From UBA10649 sp037130755 (GTDB lineage Bacteria > Actinomycetota > Actinomycetes > S36-B12), in NCBI GenBank assembly GCA_037130755.1, contig JBAXSI010000006.1, positions 21,193 to 85,192 of the forward strand: 64,000 bases of DNA. Reading direction: 5' to 3'. Shown here piece after piece: positions 45,601 to 54,144 of this stretch (positions are counted from its first letter, which is position 1; every line of letters starts with the position of its first letter). The position numbers were made by a program, and so were the translations under genes. A model generated the notes under the pieces. That model searched no databases. It saw only the letters and a list, made by a program, of their open reading frames with translations, and was not told where the DNA came from.

Positions 45601-46443
45601 ATGGAATACGAGTCGAATCCGTCCCAGACGGCCGCCGATTACGTCCGCTCCGAGCTCTTCGCGGAGAACGGCTATGTCGTGCTCGACTCCTACGACCAGG
45701 CCGCTGATCCGCGCGAGTGGGACCACTTGACGTTCGTGGACTGGAAATCCTCGGGGAAGACGCGCTTCGCGCCCCTTGCCAGCGCCTACGGTGACATGGA
45801 ATGCGACGGGTTCTGGAACCACACTCCGCCGAAGACCGACAAGGACGGCGTCTGGGTGCCGGCCAACGTCGAGGCGGCGCCCCGACTGGTGGCCCGTGCG
45901 CAGGAGCCCGGCAGCAACATCGGCCGCTGCCGCGTGATCGAACTGCTGCCCAACACCTACGGCGAGACGCTCTACAACCTCCACCGCGACGACAACAACC
46001 GGCTCAATCCTGAGGGCACCGGCTGGATCGTGCGGGCCTTCTTCAACCTCAGCGACGACCCCGACACGTACATGGTGCTGCGCGAGGATCGTGACGACCC
46101 GTCCACCGAGACCCGCATCCCGCTGCCGGCCGGCGCCCAGGCGATTATCGACACGCAGCGGCTGTGGCATGCCGTGTGGCACCCGGGCCCGGAGCCGCGC
46201 TACTGCCTGATCACGTCCTACGAGAGCGGGCCTGAGCTCGACGCGTACATCATCGCCAAGAACGGCAGGGCGCATTTCGACACCGTCCCGCTCGACCCGG
46301 CCGTGGCCGCCGAGGGGGAGGGCGTCGCGCAGGCCAAGCGCGACGCACGAGCAGCGGCGCTGGCCGCACGCGGCGCCGACCCCACCTTCGGCGATGGCAG
46401 CCTGCAGGGCGGTCCGGCCAAGGAGGTCCTTTCCGAGGCATGA
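45601..46443 (+). CDS. Unassigned protein with putative Fe(II)/2-oxoglutarate oxygenase motif, coupled to cysD
   Basis: 280 residues, no signal or membrane segment. I do not recognise a named family. The centre has H128-R-D130 in LHRDDNN, followed about 60 residues later by RLWHAVWHPG (H190, H194) and R200 in EPRYCLITS. HxD, a distal His and an Arg 10 residues after it is the metal and 2-oxoglutarate site of double-stranded beta-helix oxygenases, and the intervening strands (WIVRAFFNLSDDP) fit. The C-terminal 50 residues are Ala-rich and probably disordered. ATG 45601 is the first good start. The stop overlaps the cysD ATG by 4 nt, so translation is coupled; a substrate linked to sulfate activation is an inference. 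Confidence 0.7.
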   Translation: MEYESNPSQTAADYVRSELFAENGYVVLDSYDQAADPREWDHLTFVDWKSSGKTRFAPLASAYGDMECDGFWNHTPPKTDKDGVWVPANVEAAPRLVARAQEPGSNIGRCRVIELLPNTYGETLYNLHRDDNNRLNPEGTGWIVRAFFNLSDDPDTYMVLREDRDDPSTETRIPLPAGAQAIIDTQRLWHAVWHPGPEPRYCLITSYESGPELDAYIIAKNGRAHFDTVPLDPAVAAEGEGVAQAKRDARAAALAARGADPTFGDGSLQGGPAKEVLSEA

Positions 46444-47378
46444 GCACTGTCACCACGGCAGGCACTCCTGCCGTCCCGTACAACGCCGTACTCGACGAAC
46501 TCGAGGCCGAAGCGATCCACATCTACCGCGAGACGGCTGCCGCGTTCAAGAACCCCGTGCTGCTGTACAGCATCGGCAAGGACTCCTCGGTCCTGCTGCA
46601 CCTTGCGGTGAAGGCCTTCGCGCCGGCTCCCATTCCCTTCCCGGTCATGCACATCGACACCACCTGGAAGTTCGGCGAGATGATCGAGTTCCGCGACCGT
46701 CGGGTCCGCGAACTGGGCCTCGACCTTCGCATCGCGCGCAACGAGGCGGCCATCGCCGAGGGCGTCTCGCCGTTCTCGCACGGCACGCATGAGTACACGC
46801 GGCTGATGAAGACCGTCGCACTGCGCGAGGGCATCGATCGCTACGGCTTCGACGCGGCCATCGGGGGCGCTCGTCGAGACGAGGAGCGCAGTCGCGCGAA
46901 GGAGCGCATCTTCAGCCTGCGCGAGCCTGGGCACCAATGGGACCCCCGCAAGCAGCGGCCGGAGTTCTGGCGCACCGCCAACACGCAACTGGCCCCCGGT
47001 CAGTCGATGCGCGTGTTCCCGCTGTCGAACTGGACCGAGCTCGACGTGTGGATGTACATCCAGCGGGAGGCGATCCCAATCCCGGGCCTGTACTTCGCCA
47101 AGCCTCGTCCTGTCGTCGAGCGCGACGGCACTCTCATCATGGTCGACGACGACCGCTTCCCCCTGCGTGAAGGGGAGGTGCCGCAGATGCGCACCGTCCG
47201 CTTCCGCACGCTCGGGTGCTATCCCTTGACGGGCGCGGTGGAGTCGTCGGCCGACACGATGGAGCAGTTGGTGGCCGAGATGGCAGGGGCCAAGTACTCC
47301 GAGCGCTCTGGCCGCCTCATCGACGGCGAGGGCGGTTCGGAGTCCATGGAGGGCAAGAAGAAGGAGGGCTACTTCTAG
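46440..47378 (+). CDS. cysD: Sulfate adenylyltransferase subunit 2
   Basis: 312 residues. PP-loop ATP pyrophosphatase-fold subunit that joins sulfate and ATP to APS, driven by the CysN GTPase. Motifs: LLYSIGKDSSVLLHLA (PP-loop), PVMHIDTTWKF, GGARRDEERSRAKERI, SNWTELDVWMYI and the C-terminal GYF end. It is coupled to the upstream oxygenase-like gene (ATGA) and to cysNC (TAGTG). Confidence 0.96.
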   Translation: MSTVTTAGTPAVPYNAVLDELEAEAIHIYRETAAAFKNPVLLYSIGKDSSVLLHLAVKAFAPAPIPFPVMHIDTTWKFGEMIEFRDRRVRELGLDLRIARNEAAIAEGVSPFSHGTHEYTRLMKTVALREGIDRYGFDAAIGGARRDEERSRAKERIFSLREPGHQWDPRKQRPEFWRTANTQLAPGQSMRVFPLSNWTELDVWMYIQREAIPIPGLYFAKPRPVVERDGTLIMVDDDRFPLREGEVPQMRTVRFRTLGCYPLTGAVESSADTMEQLVAEMAGAKYSERSGRLIDGEGGSESMEGKKKEGYF

Positions 47379-49261
47379 TGGCCGGCACCCTCACCCCCGT
47401 CCTGCACCTGGTCACCTGCGGATCGGTCGACGACGGAAAGTCAACGCTCATCGGGCGACTCCTGGCGGAGACCGATTCGGTCCCGCTCGACACGCTGGAG
47501 TACGCCCGCCGGACGCGCCGCGGCGGCTCGACCATCCCCGTGGGGGAGATCGACTACTCCCTGCTCACCGACGGCCTCGAGGCCGAGCGCGAGCAGGGCA
47601 TCACGATCGACGTCGCCTATCGGCACATGAACCTGCCCAACGGTCGACGCGTCCTGGTCGCCGACTCGCCGGGCCACGAGCAGTACACGCGCAACATGGC
47701 GGTCGCCGCATCCAACGGCGACGTCGCCATCCTCATGGTGGATGCCGCTCGCGGCGTCCGGGCCCAGACGCATCGGCACCTCACCATCTGCGCCCTCATG
47801 GGCGTCAAGACGGTCATCGTCGCCGTGAACAAGATGGATCTGGTCGGCTTTGAGCACGCGACGTACGAGGAGATCACGGGGCTGGTGCGCACGACCGCTG
47901 CCCGGCTCGAGGTGCCGGAGGTCATCGCCATCCCGGTGAGCGCCGTCACGGGCGACAACATCACCATCCCCAGCACGGTCATGCCGTGGTACCACGGCCC
48001 GACGATCCTTGAGGCCTTGCAGCGGTGGGAGCCGCTGAGTGCGCGAGCCGGCGCCGAGGAGGTCGTGCATCCGTTCCGCTTCCCCGTGCAGTTCATCGTC
48101 CGGGCGGAAGGGAACTTCCGCGGATACGCGGGCACCGTCGTGTCCGGCAGCATCGCCCGGGGCGACAAAGTCGTCATCGCCGACTCGGGTCGTACCGCAA
48201 GCGTCGATCGCATCGTCACCTACGACCTGCACGTCGAGGGTCACATCGCTGACCTCGACCGTGCCGAGACCGGGCAGGCTGTCACCATCACCCTCGACCA
48301 TGAGGTGGACGTCACTCGCGGTGATGTGATCGCCGCGGCCGACGCCAACCTGCCGACACCGGCGGACAGGTTCGCGGTCGACATGGTGTGGCTTGGCGAG
48401 GAGCCATTGGCACACGGTCGTTCGTACCTGCTCGTCTCGGGTTCGCGCTCCGTCCCGGCAACCGTGACCAACGTCCGGCACCGCCTCGACGTCGTGGGAG
48501 GGCACGAAGAAGCAGCCCGCGTCCTGGAGATGAATGACATCGGCCGCGTCGAGGTCGCCACCGACAAGCCGGTGCCGATGGACGCGTACACACTGGTGCG
48601 CGACACCGGCGGCTTCCTTCTTGTCGACCGAGTCACCGCGGACACGGTCGCTGCCGGAATGGTGCGGCACGCAATGCGTCGCGCGACCAACGTCGTCCGG
48701 CACGACTACGCCGTCGACGAGGAGGCCCGCCGGCTGCTGATGGGGCACGACGCCAAGGTCGTGTGGTTGACCGGACTGTCCGGAGCGGGCAAGTCCACCA
48801 TCGCCGACGCAGCCGCCCGCAACCTCCATGCGATGGGTGTGCACACCTACGTGCTCGATGGCGACAACGTGCGCCACGGCCTCAACAAGGACCTCGGCTT
48901 CACGCCGGAGGATCGTGCGGAGAACGTCCGGCGCGTCGCCGAGGTGAGCAAGCTCATGCGCGATGCCGGGCTCGTCGTCATCGTCGCCCTTGTGTCGCCG
49001 TTCACTTCAGACCGGCGTGCTGCGCAAGCGCTCTTCGAGCCCGGGCAGTTCCTCGAGGTCTACGTCGACACTCCGCTGGACGTCGTCAGCGCGCGCGACA
49101 CCAAGGGCCTGTACGCCAAGGCCGCCCGCGGCGCGTTGCCCAACCTCACCGGCGTCGGCCAGGAGTACGAGGCGCCGGAGGCGGCCGACCTGGTCTTGCA
49201 CGGAACCGGCGACCTTGAGGAGTCGGTGGCGCAACTCGTGGCCGCCATCCTGGGCGAGTAG
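47378..49261 (+). CDS. cysNC: Fused sulfate adenylyltransferase subunit 1 / adenylylsulfate kinase
   Basis: 627 residues. CysN GTPase (about 1-435): G1 GSVDDGKST, G2 region EREQGITIDVAYR, G3 DSPGHEQY, G4 NKMD. APS kinase (about 455-627): P-loop GLSGAGKST from about residue 466, DGDNVRHGLNKDLGF and DTPLDVVSARDTKGLY. Together with CysD it makes APS and then PAPS. GTG 47378 follows AAGGAGG (47361-47367) and overlaps the cysD stop by 1 nt. No PAPS reductase, sulfite reductase or sulfate transporter is in the window, so PAPS could serve assimilation elsewhere or sulfotransfer. Confidence 0.95.
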   Translation: MAGTLTPVLHLVTCGSVDDGKSTLIGRLLAETDSVPLDTLEYARRTRRGGSTIPVGEIDYSLLTDGLEAEREQGITIDVAYRHMNLPNGRRVLVADSPGHEQYTRNMAVAASNGDVAILMVDAARGVRAQTHRHLTICALMGVKTVIVAVNKMDLVGFEHATYEEITGLVRTTAARLEVPEVIAIPVSAVTGDNITIPSTVMPWYHGPTILEALQRWEPLSARAGAEEVVHPFRFPVQFIVRAEGNFRGYAGTVVSGSIARGDKVVIADSGRTASVDRIVTYDLHVEGHIADLDRAETGQAVTITLDHEVDVTRGDVIAAADANLPTPADRFAVDMVWLGEEPLAHGRSYLLVSGSRSVPATVTNVRHRLDVVGGHEEAARVLEMNDIGRVEVATDKPVPMDAYTLVRDTGGFLLVDRVTADTVAAGMVRHAMRRATNVVRHDYAVDEEARRLLMGHDAKVVWLTGLSGAGKSTIADAAARNLHAMGVHTYVLDGDNVRHGLNKDLGFTPEDRAENVRRVAEVSKLMRDAGLVVIVALVSPFTSDRRAAQALFEPGQFLEVYVDTPLDVVSARDTKGLYAKAARGALPNLTGVGQEYEAPEAADLVLHGTGDLEESVAQLVAAILGE

Positions 49262-49296
49262 CCTGACTCAGCCCTCGTCCGCTCGTCCAGAAAGGC

Positions 49297-50412
49297 ATGC
49301 CGGTGTCCGGCCCGAATACCTCGTTCGACCCGAAACAGGTGGCCAGCCTGGACGCGGCCGCAATCGACCAGATGGTCGTGGAAGCGCTGGCGGACATCGC
49401 CGCCGCGTCAGATCTGGCCGAACTCAAGGACGTTCGGCTGGCCCACAGCGGCGACCGGTCGCCGCTGGCGCTGGCCAACCGGGAGATCGGCGCACTGCCG
49501 CCGGCCGCCAAGGCCGAGGTCGGCAAGCGGGTCGGCGAAGCGCGCGGCAAGGTCAAGGCGGCGCTGGAGGGGCGGCAGGCCGCTCTTGAGATCGAGCGTG
49601 ACGAGCGGGTGCTCGTCGAGGAGACCGTCGACGTCACCGCCCCGACCGATCGCAGCCCGATGGGGGCGCGGCATCCGCTGACCACCTTGATGGACCGGAT
49701 CGGCGATGTGTTCATCTCGATGGGCTACGACATCGCCGAAGGCCCCGAGGCCGAGGCCGAGTGGATCAACTTCGACGCGCTCAACGTGCCGCCGGACCAT
49801 CCGGCCCGCACCATGCAGGACACCTTCTTCGTCGAGTCGCCCGACAGCGGCGTGGTGCTGCGCACCCAGACCTCGCCCATCCAGATCCGCGCGATGCTCG
49901 ACCGCGAACTGCCGATCTACGTGGTGGCGCCAGGTCGAGTGTTCCGCACGGATGAGCTCGATGCCACGCACACTCCGGTCTTCCACCAGGTCGAGGGGCT
50001 CGCGGTCGACAAGGGCATCACGATGGCTGATCTCCGTGGCACGCTCGACCACTTCGCCGCGTCGATGTTCGGCGACGGCATCCACACGCGGATGCGCCCT
50101 TCGTACTTCCCGTTCACCGAGCCGAGCGCCGAGGTCGACCTCGAGTGCTTCGTGTGCCGTGGCGAGTCCGTCGGGAACGCGGACCGGCCCTGCCGCACCT
50201 GTGGCAGCGAGGGCTGGATCGAGTGGGGCGGCTGCGGCATGGTCAATCCGCGCGTCCTGCAGGCCGTGGGCATCGACCCGACCGTCTATCGCGGGTTCGC
50301 GTTCGGCATGGGCGTCGAGCGGACCCTGATGTTCCGCAACGGTGTCAGCGACATGCGCGACATGGTCGAGGGCGACGTGCGCTTCTCGCTGGCATTCGGA
50401 CTGGAGGCCTGA
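49297..50412 (+). CDS. pheS: Phenylalanine-tRNA ligase alpha subunit
   Basis: 371 residues. N-terminal coiled coil (about 20-100) for tRNA, then the class II catalytic core: HPLTTLMDRIGDVF, motif 2 region VVAPGRVFRTDELDATHTPVFHQ, and motif 3 GFAFGMGVERTLM. An additional Cys-rich segment CFVCRGES...CRTCG (about 286-308) resembles the usual zinc-like loop of bacterial PheS. AGAAAGG precedes the ATG. It overlaps pheT by 1 nt. I saw no T-box or leader peptide in the 35-nt gap before it. Confidence 0.96.
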   Translation: MPVSGPNTSFDPKQVASLDAAAIDQMVVEALADIAAASDLAELKDVRLAHSGDRSPLALANREIGALPPAAKAEVGKRVGEARGKVKAALEGRQAALEIERDERVLVEETVDVTAPTDRSPMGARHPLTTLMDRIGDVFISMGYDIAEGPEAEAEWINFDALNVPPDHPARTMQDTFFVESPDSGVVLRTQTSPIQIRAMLDRELPIYVVAPGRVFRTDELDATHTPVFHQVEGLAVDKGITMADLRGTLDHFAASMFGDGIHTRMRPSYFPFTEPSAEVDLECFVCRGESVGNADRPCRTCGSEGWIEWGGCGMVNPRVLQAVGIDPTVYRGFAFGMGVERTLMFRNGVSDMRDMVEGDVRFSLAFGLEA

Positions 50413-52898
50413 TGCGCGCCCCGCTGTCGTGGCTGCGTGAGCTCGTCGAAATCCCGGCCGACCAGTCCGGACGCGACGTGGCCCGTCAGCTGATCGCCGC
50501 AGGGCTCGAGGTCGAGACGGTGGAGTCGATCGGCGCTGGCGTCGACGGACCGCTCGTCGTCGGGCGCGTGCTCGAGGTCGAGGTCCTCACCGAGTTCAAG
50601 AAGCCGATCCGCTGGTGCCAGGTCGACGTCGGGCCGGCGAGTGGGGGAGTGCGCGGCATCATCTGCGGCGCGGCCAACTTCGTCGCGGGTGACCTCGTCG
50701 TCGTAGCTCTGCCTGGGACGGTGCTGCCCGGCGGCTTCGAGATCGCCTCGCGCCCGACCTACGGCAAGGTCTCCGACGGGATGATCTGCTCCGAGCGCGA
50801 ACTGGCGCTCGGCGACAACCACGACGGCATCATGGTGCTGCCGGCCGGCGCTGGCGAGCCCGGCGAAGATGCCAAGCCGATCATCGGCATCGGTGACGAG
50901 GTGCTCGACATCGCCATCACGCCGGACCGCGGCTACGCGCTGTCGATCCGCGGCATCGCTCGCGAGGCGGCAACCGCCTACGGACTCGACTTCGTCGATC
51001 CAGGCCTGGCGCTCGCGGACCTTCCTGCGCCGCTGCCCGACCGGGCTCCGCAGGAGTGCGCCACCGAGGACCCTGCCGGCTGCGACCTGTTCACGATGCG
51101 CACGATCGTGGGCTTCGATCCTGCGGCGCCGTCGCCTGCGTGGATGCAGCGTCGGCTCGTCGCATGCGGCATGCGGCCGGTCTCGCTCGCTGTCGATGTC
51201 ACCAACTACGTGATGCTCGAACTGGGGCAGCCGCTGCATGCCTACGACATGGACAAGCTCCGTGGGACCGTGCGCGCAGGCTGGGCGACGGACGGCGAGC
51301 CGTTCGAGTCCCTCGACCACGTCAAGCGGACCCTGCGCACCGACGACCTCGTCATCCGAGACGACCGCGGCGTCATCGGGCTGGCCGGCGTCATCGGCGG
51401 ACTGGACTCCGAGATCGACGACGCCACCACGAACATCGTGCTTGAGGCGGCGCACTTCGTGCCCGAGGTCATCGCGCGCGCCGGGCGTCGGCACAAGGTG
51501 TCCAGCGAGGCCGGGCGCCGCAACGAGCGCGGTGTCGACCGTGACCTTGCGCCCTACGCGTCTGCCCGCGCCAGCCAGTTGCTGCTGGAGTTCGGCGGCG
51601 GTCACTACGTCGGCATGACTGCGGTCGAGACGCCGACCATTCCCGTGCGGATTGGGATCGCCGTCACCGAGCCCGGGGAGGTCGCAGGCATTCCGATCGA
51701 CGATGCGACCGTCACCCGACTGCTCGGTTGGGTCGGCTGCGAGATCGCCCGAGATGGCGACCAGCTCACCGTGACCCCGCCGTCATGGCGTCCGGACATC
51801 ATCGATCCTGCCGACCTCGACGAGGAGGTCATCCGCCTGTTCGGGTACGACCGCCTTCCGGCGACCGTCCCGTCCGCTCCGCTGGGCAAGGGCCTGACCC
51901 GCTCGCAGCGCCTGCGCCGTCGCGTCGGCATGGGCCTCGCGGCGCGTGGCCTCGTCGAGGTGCTGAGCTACCCGTTCGTCGGCGCTGCCGAGCTCGACGC
52001 GCTGCTCATCCCCGAGGGCGATGCGCGCCGAGGCGGGCCACGCCTGGCGAATCCCATGTCCGAGGAGCAGCCGTTCCTGCGCGCCACGTTGCTGCCCGGG
52101 CTCATCGCCGCAGCGCGCCGCAACGTCGGTCGCGGCAACGTCGACCTTGCGATCTTCGAGGTCGGTGCGGTCTTCGTCGGTGCGGTCGAGCGCACCACGC
52201 CGCTGCGTCCGTCGGTCGCTCAGCGCCCGACCGACCACGAGTGGGTGCAGCTCAATGACCTGCTGCCCGCCCAGCCGATCCATGTTGCCGCACTCCTGTC
52301 GGGCGTGCGGGAGCCGCAGGGCTGGTGGGGGCCGTCCCGCGCGTCCTCGTGGGCCGACGCCGTTGAGGCGGCGCGCACTGTCGGCGATCTTTGCGGAGTC
52401 ACCGTCGACGTCGTCGCCGGTACCGATCCGTCATTCCATCCGGGTCGCTGCGCCCGGCTTCTTGTCGATGGCCACGACGTCGGTGTCGCCGGCGAGCTGC
52501 ACCCACGGGTTCTGGAGGCCAACGGCCTTGCTCCTCGCTCCGCCGCAATGAGCCTGGATCTCGATGCTGTGATCGCCGCCGCGCCCGAAGTGCGCCAGGC
52601 CCCATCGGTGGGCACGCAGCCGCTGGCCAAGGAGGACCTCGCCGTTGTCGTCGACCGCACGGTGCCGATCTCCGCGGTGGAGCGCGCGCTCGCGGAGGGC
52701 GCGGGCGAACTGCTCGAGTCCGTGCGTCTGTTCGACGTGTACGAGGGGCCGCAGGTCCCCGAGGGAAAGCGCTCGCTGGCGTTCGCCCTGCGCTTCCGTG
52801 CGCCTGATCGCACGCTGGACGCGGCAGAGACCGCCGCCGCTCGCGAGGCGGCGCTGGCCACAGCTACTGAGCGGTGTGGCGCCACGCTGCGCTCATGA
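50412..52898 (+). CDS. pheT: Phenylalanine-tRNA ligase beta subunit
   Basis: 828 residues. The start (MRAPLSWLRELVEIP) is standard. Domains: EMAP-like tRNA-binding (about 40-150; ICGAANFVAGDLVVVALPG), B3/B4 editing (LAVDVTNYVMLELGQPLHAYD; RRHKVSSEAGRRNERGVD), B5, core and the C-terminal ferredoxin-like anticodon-binding domain (SVRLFDVYEGPQVPEGKRSL). Works as (alpha-beta)2 with PheS. The ATG overlaps the pheS stop by 1 nt. Confidence 0.96.
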   Translation: MRAPLSWLRELVEIPADQSGRDVARQLIAAGLEVETVESIGAGVDGPLVVGRVLEVEVLTEFKKPIRWCQVDVGPASGGVRGIICGAANFVAGDLVVVALPGTVLPGGFEIASRPTYGKVSDGMICSERELALGDNHDGIMVLPAGAGEPGEDAKPIIGIGDEVLDIAITPDRGYALSIRGIAREAATAYGLDFVDPGLALADLPAPLPDRAPQECATEDPAGCDLFTMRTIVGFDPAAPSPAWMQRRLVACGMRPVSLAVDVTNYVMLELGQPLHAYDMDKLRGTVRAGWATDGEPFESLDHVKRTLRTDDLVIRDDRGVIGLAGVIGGLDSEIDDATTNIVLEAAHFVPEVIARAGRRHKVSSEAGRRNERGVDRDLAPYASARASQLLLEFGGGHYVGMTAVETPTIPVRIGIAVTEPGEVAGIPIDDATVTRLLGWVGCEIARDGDQLTVTPPSWRPDIIDPADLDEEVIRLFGYDRLPATVPSAPLGKGLTRSQRLRRRVGMGLAARGLVEVLSYPFVGAAELDALLIPEGDARRGGPRLANPMSEEQPFLRATLLPGLIAAARRNVGRGNVDLAIFEVGAVFVGAVERTTPLRPSVAQRPTDHEWVQLNDLLPAQPIHVAALLSGVREPQGWWGPSRASSWADAVEAARTVGDLCGVTVDVVAGTDPSFHPGRCARLLVDGHDVGVAGELHPRVLEANGLAPRSAAMSLDLDAVIAAAPEVRQAPSVGTQPLAKEDLAVVVDRTVPISAVERALAEGAGELLESVRLFDVYEGPQVPEGKRSLAFALRFRAPDRTLDAAETAAAREAALATATERCGATLRS

Positions 52899-53108
52899 CG
52901 GTTCGGTGAGTCGGGCCGGATTGGCCCGAGGCTGGCCGCGGAGGTCTTCGTCCTGATCGTCCTGGTCTTGTTGTCTGGCTCGGGCATTCCGCCTCCTCCG
53001 GGGTTCGCGTGGATCGTGGTCGGGGCCGCCGCGCCCGCGGGGGCCTTCTTGCTGGTGGCGGCCGCCGTACTGGGGGTTCGTGAGATGTTCATGCGTGTAT
53101 GCGTATAA
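52899..53108 (+). other. Short hydrophobic open frame between pheT and argC, no standard start
   Basis: In the same frame as pheT and after its TGA, 69 codons stay open to a TAA that lies inside the argC -10. The translation has two hydrophobic stretches (AAEVFVLIVLVLLSG and WIVVGAAAPAGAFLLVAAA) around a PPPP turn, and its third codon positions are strongly G/C, like a real gene. No ATG or GTG precedes the first helix; ATT and CTG are the only early candidates. It may be a small two-helix membrane protein with a rare start, a gene remnant, or chance. Confidence 0.3.
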
Positions 53109-53121
53109 TTCCTGCATGACG
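53104..53121 (+). promoter_or_regulatory. argC leaderless promoter with candidate ArgR operator
   Basis: TATAAT (53104-53109) ends 6 nt before the argC ATG at 53116, a consensus -10 for a leaderless transcript. It lies inside an imperfect palindrome with ATGC and GCAT ends (ATGCGTATAATTCCTGCAT, 53100-53118), the size and ends expected of an ARG box. ArgR is encoded in the same operon, so end-product repression of the whole cluster is likely. Confidence 0.6.
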
Positions 53122-54144
53122 ACCGTCGCCGTGGCCGGCGCCTCCGGATATGCCGGCGGCGAACTCCTGCGGCTGATCACCGCCCATCCAGGCTTGACCC
53201 TCGGTCCGGTGGCGGCCGCGAGTCGGGCGGGGGAGCCGTTGGGGGCCGTCCATCCGAACCTGACCGAGCTGGCCGGGGTCGTCCTCACTGAGACGACAGC
53301 GTCCATCCTCGGCGAGGCGGACCTTGTCTTCCTCGCCCTGCCGCACGGGGAGTCCGCGACGCTGATTGCGGGTCTGCCGGCGGGCGTTCTCGTGGTCGAT
53401 CTGGGTGCGGACTTCCGGCTCGACGACCCCGCGGACTGGGCGACCTACTACGGCGGAGTGCACGCCGGCACCTGGACGTACGGACTGCCGGAGCTGCCGG
53501 GTCAGCGGGCGAAGGTCGCCGCGTCGACCCGCGTCGCCAACCCCGGCTGCTACGCCACCGCCGTCGCGGTCGCACTGGCTCCTGTCCTCTCGGCAGGACT
53601 GGCCGCGCCGGACGACGTTGTCGTCGTCGCCGCGTCAGGGACGTCCGGGGCGGGGCGCAAGGCGTCCGACGCCCTCCTCGCCACCCAGGTGATGGGCTCG
53701 ATGTCCGCCTACAAGGTGGGGGGAGTGCACCAGCACACCCCCGAGATGGAGCAGTCCTTGTCCACCGCGTCCGGGCTGGAGGTGCGGCTGTCCTTCACGC
53801 CGCTGCTGGCGCCCATGCCGCGGGGGATCGTCGCCACGTGCACGGCGGTCGGCCGCGAGGGAGCAACGACGGGCTCGGTGCGAGCGGCACTGCTGGCCGC
53901 CTACGCTGTCGAGCCCTTCGTCGACGTCCTTCCGGAGGGTGTCTGGCCGCAGACGTCTTCCGTCCTTGGCAGCAACATGGTGCAGTTGCAGTGCGCCGTC
54001 GATGCCCACTCGGGCAGAGTGGTGGTGGTCAGCGCGATCGACAACCTCGTCAAGGGTGCCGCCGGGCAGGCCATCCAGAACGCCAACCTCATGCTCGGCC
54101 TCGACGAGACCACCGGGTTGTCAAGGAACGGGGTAGCACCGTGA
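53116..54144 (+). CDS. argC: N-acetyl-gamma-glutamyl-phosphate reductase
   Basis: 342 residues. NADPH-dependent third step of arginine synthesis. NADP site VAVAGASGYAGGELLRL at the N-terminus; catalytic Cys145 in VANPGCYAT; later GGVHQHTPEMEQ with the active-site His. The ATG is fixed by the -10 element 6 nt upstream. It overlaps argJ by 4 nt (GTGA). Confidence 0.96.
   Translation: MTTVAVAGASGYAGGELLRLITAHPGLTLGPVAAASRAGEPLGAVHPNLTELAGVVLTETTASILGEADLVFLALPHGESATLIAGLPAGVLVVDLGADFRLDDPADWATYYGGVHAGTWTYGLPELPGQRAKVAASTRVANPGCYATAVAVALAPVLSAGLAAPDDVVVVAASGTSGAGRKASDALLATQVMGSMSAYKVGGVHQHTPEMEQSLSTASGLEVRLSFTPLLAPMPRGIVATCTAVGREGATTGSVRAALLAAYAVEPFVDVLPEGVWPQTSSVLGSNMVQLQCAVDAHSGRVVVVSAIDNLVKGAAGQAIQNANLMLGLDETTGLSRNGVAP

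Noticed and set aside
49262..49296. T-box or attenuator leader ahead of pheS
   Set aside because: Only 35 nt are available and no specifier loop or terminator is present.
52220..53092. Minus-strand 290-codon frame opposite the pheT end and the pheT-argC gap
   Set aside because: Low-complexity Arg/Ser/Pro translation, mostly opposite pheT, with no recognisable domain.
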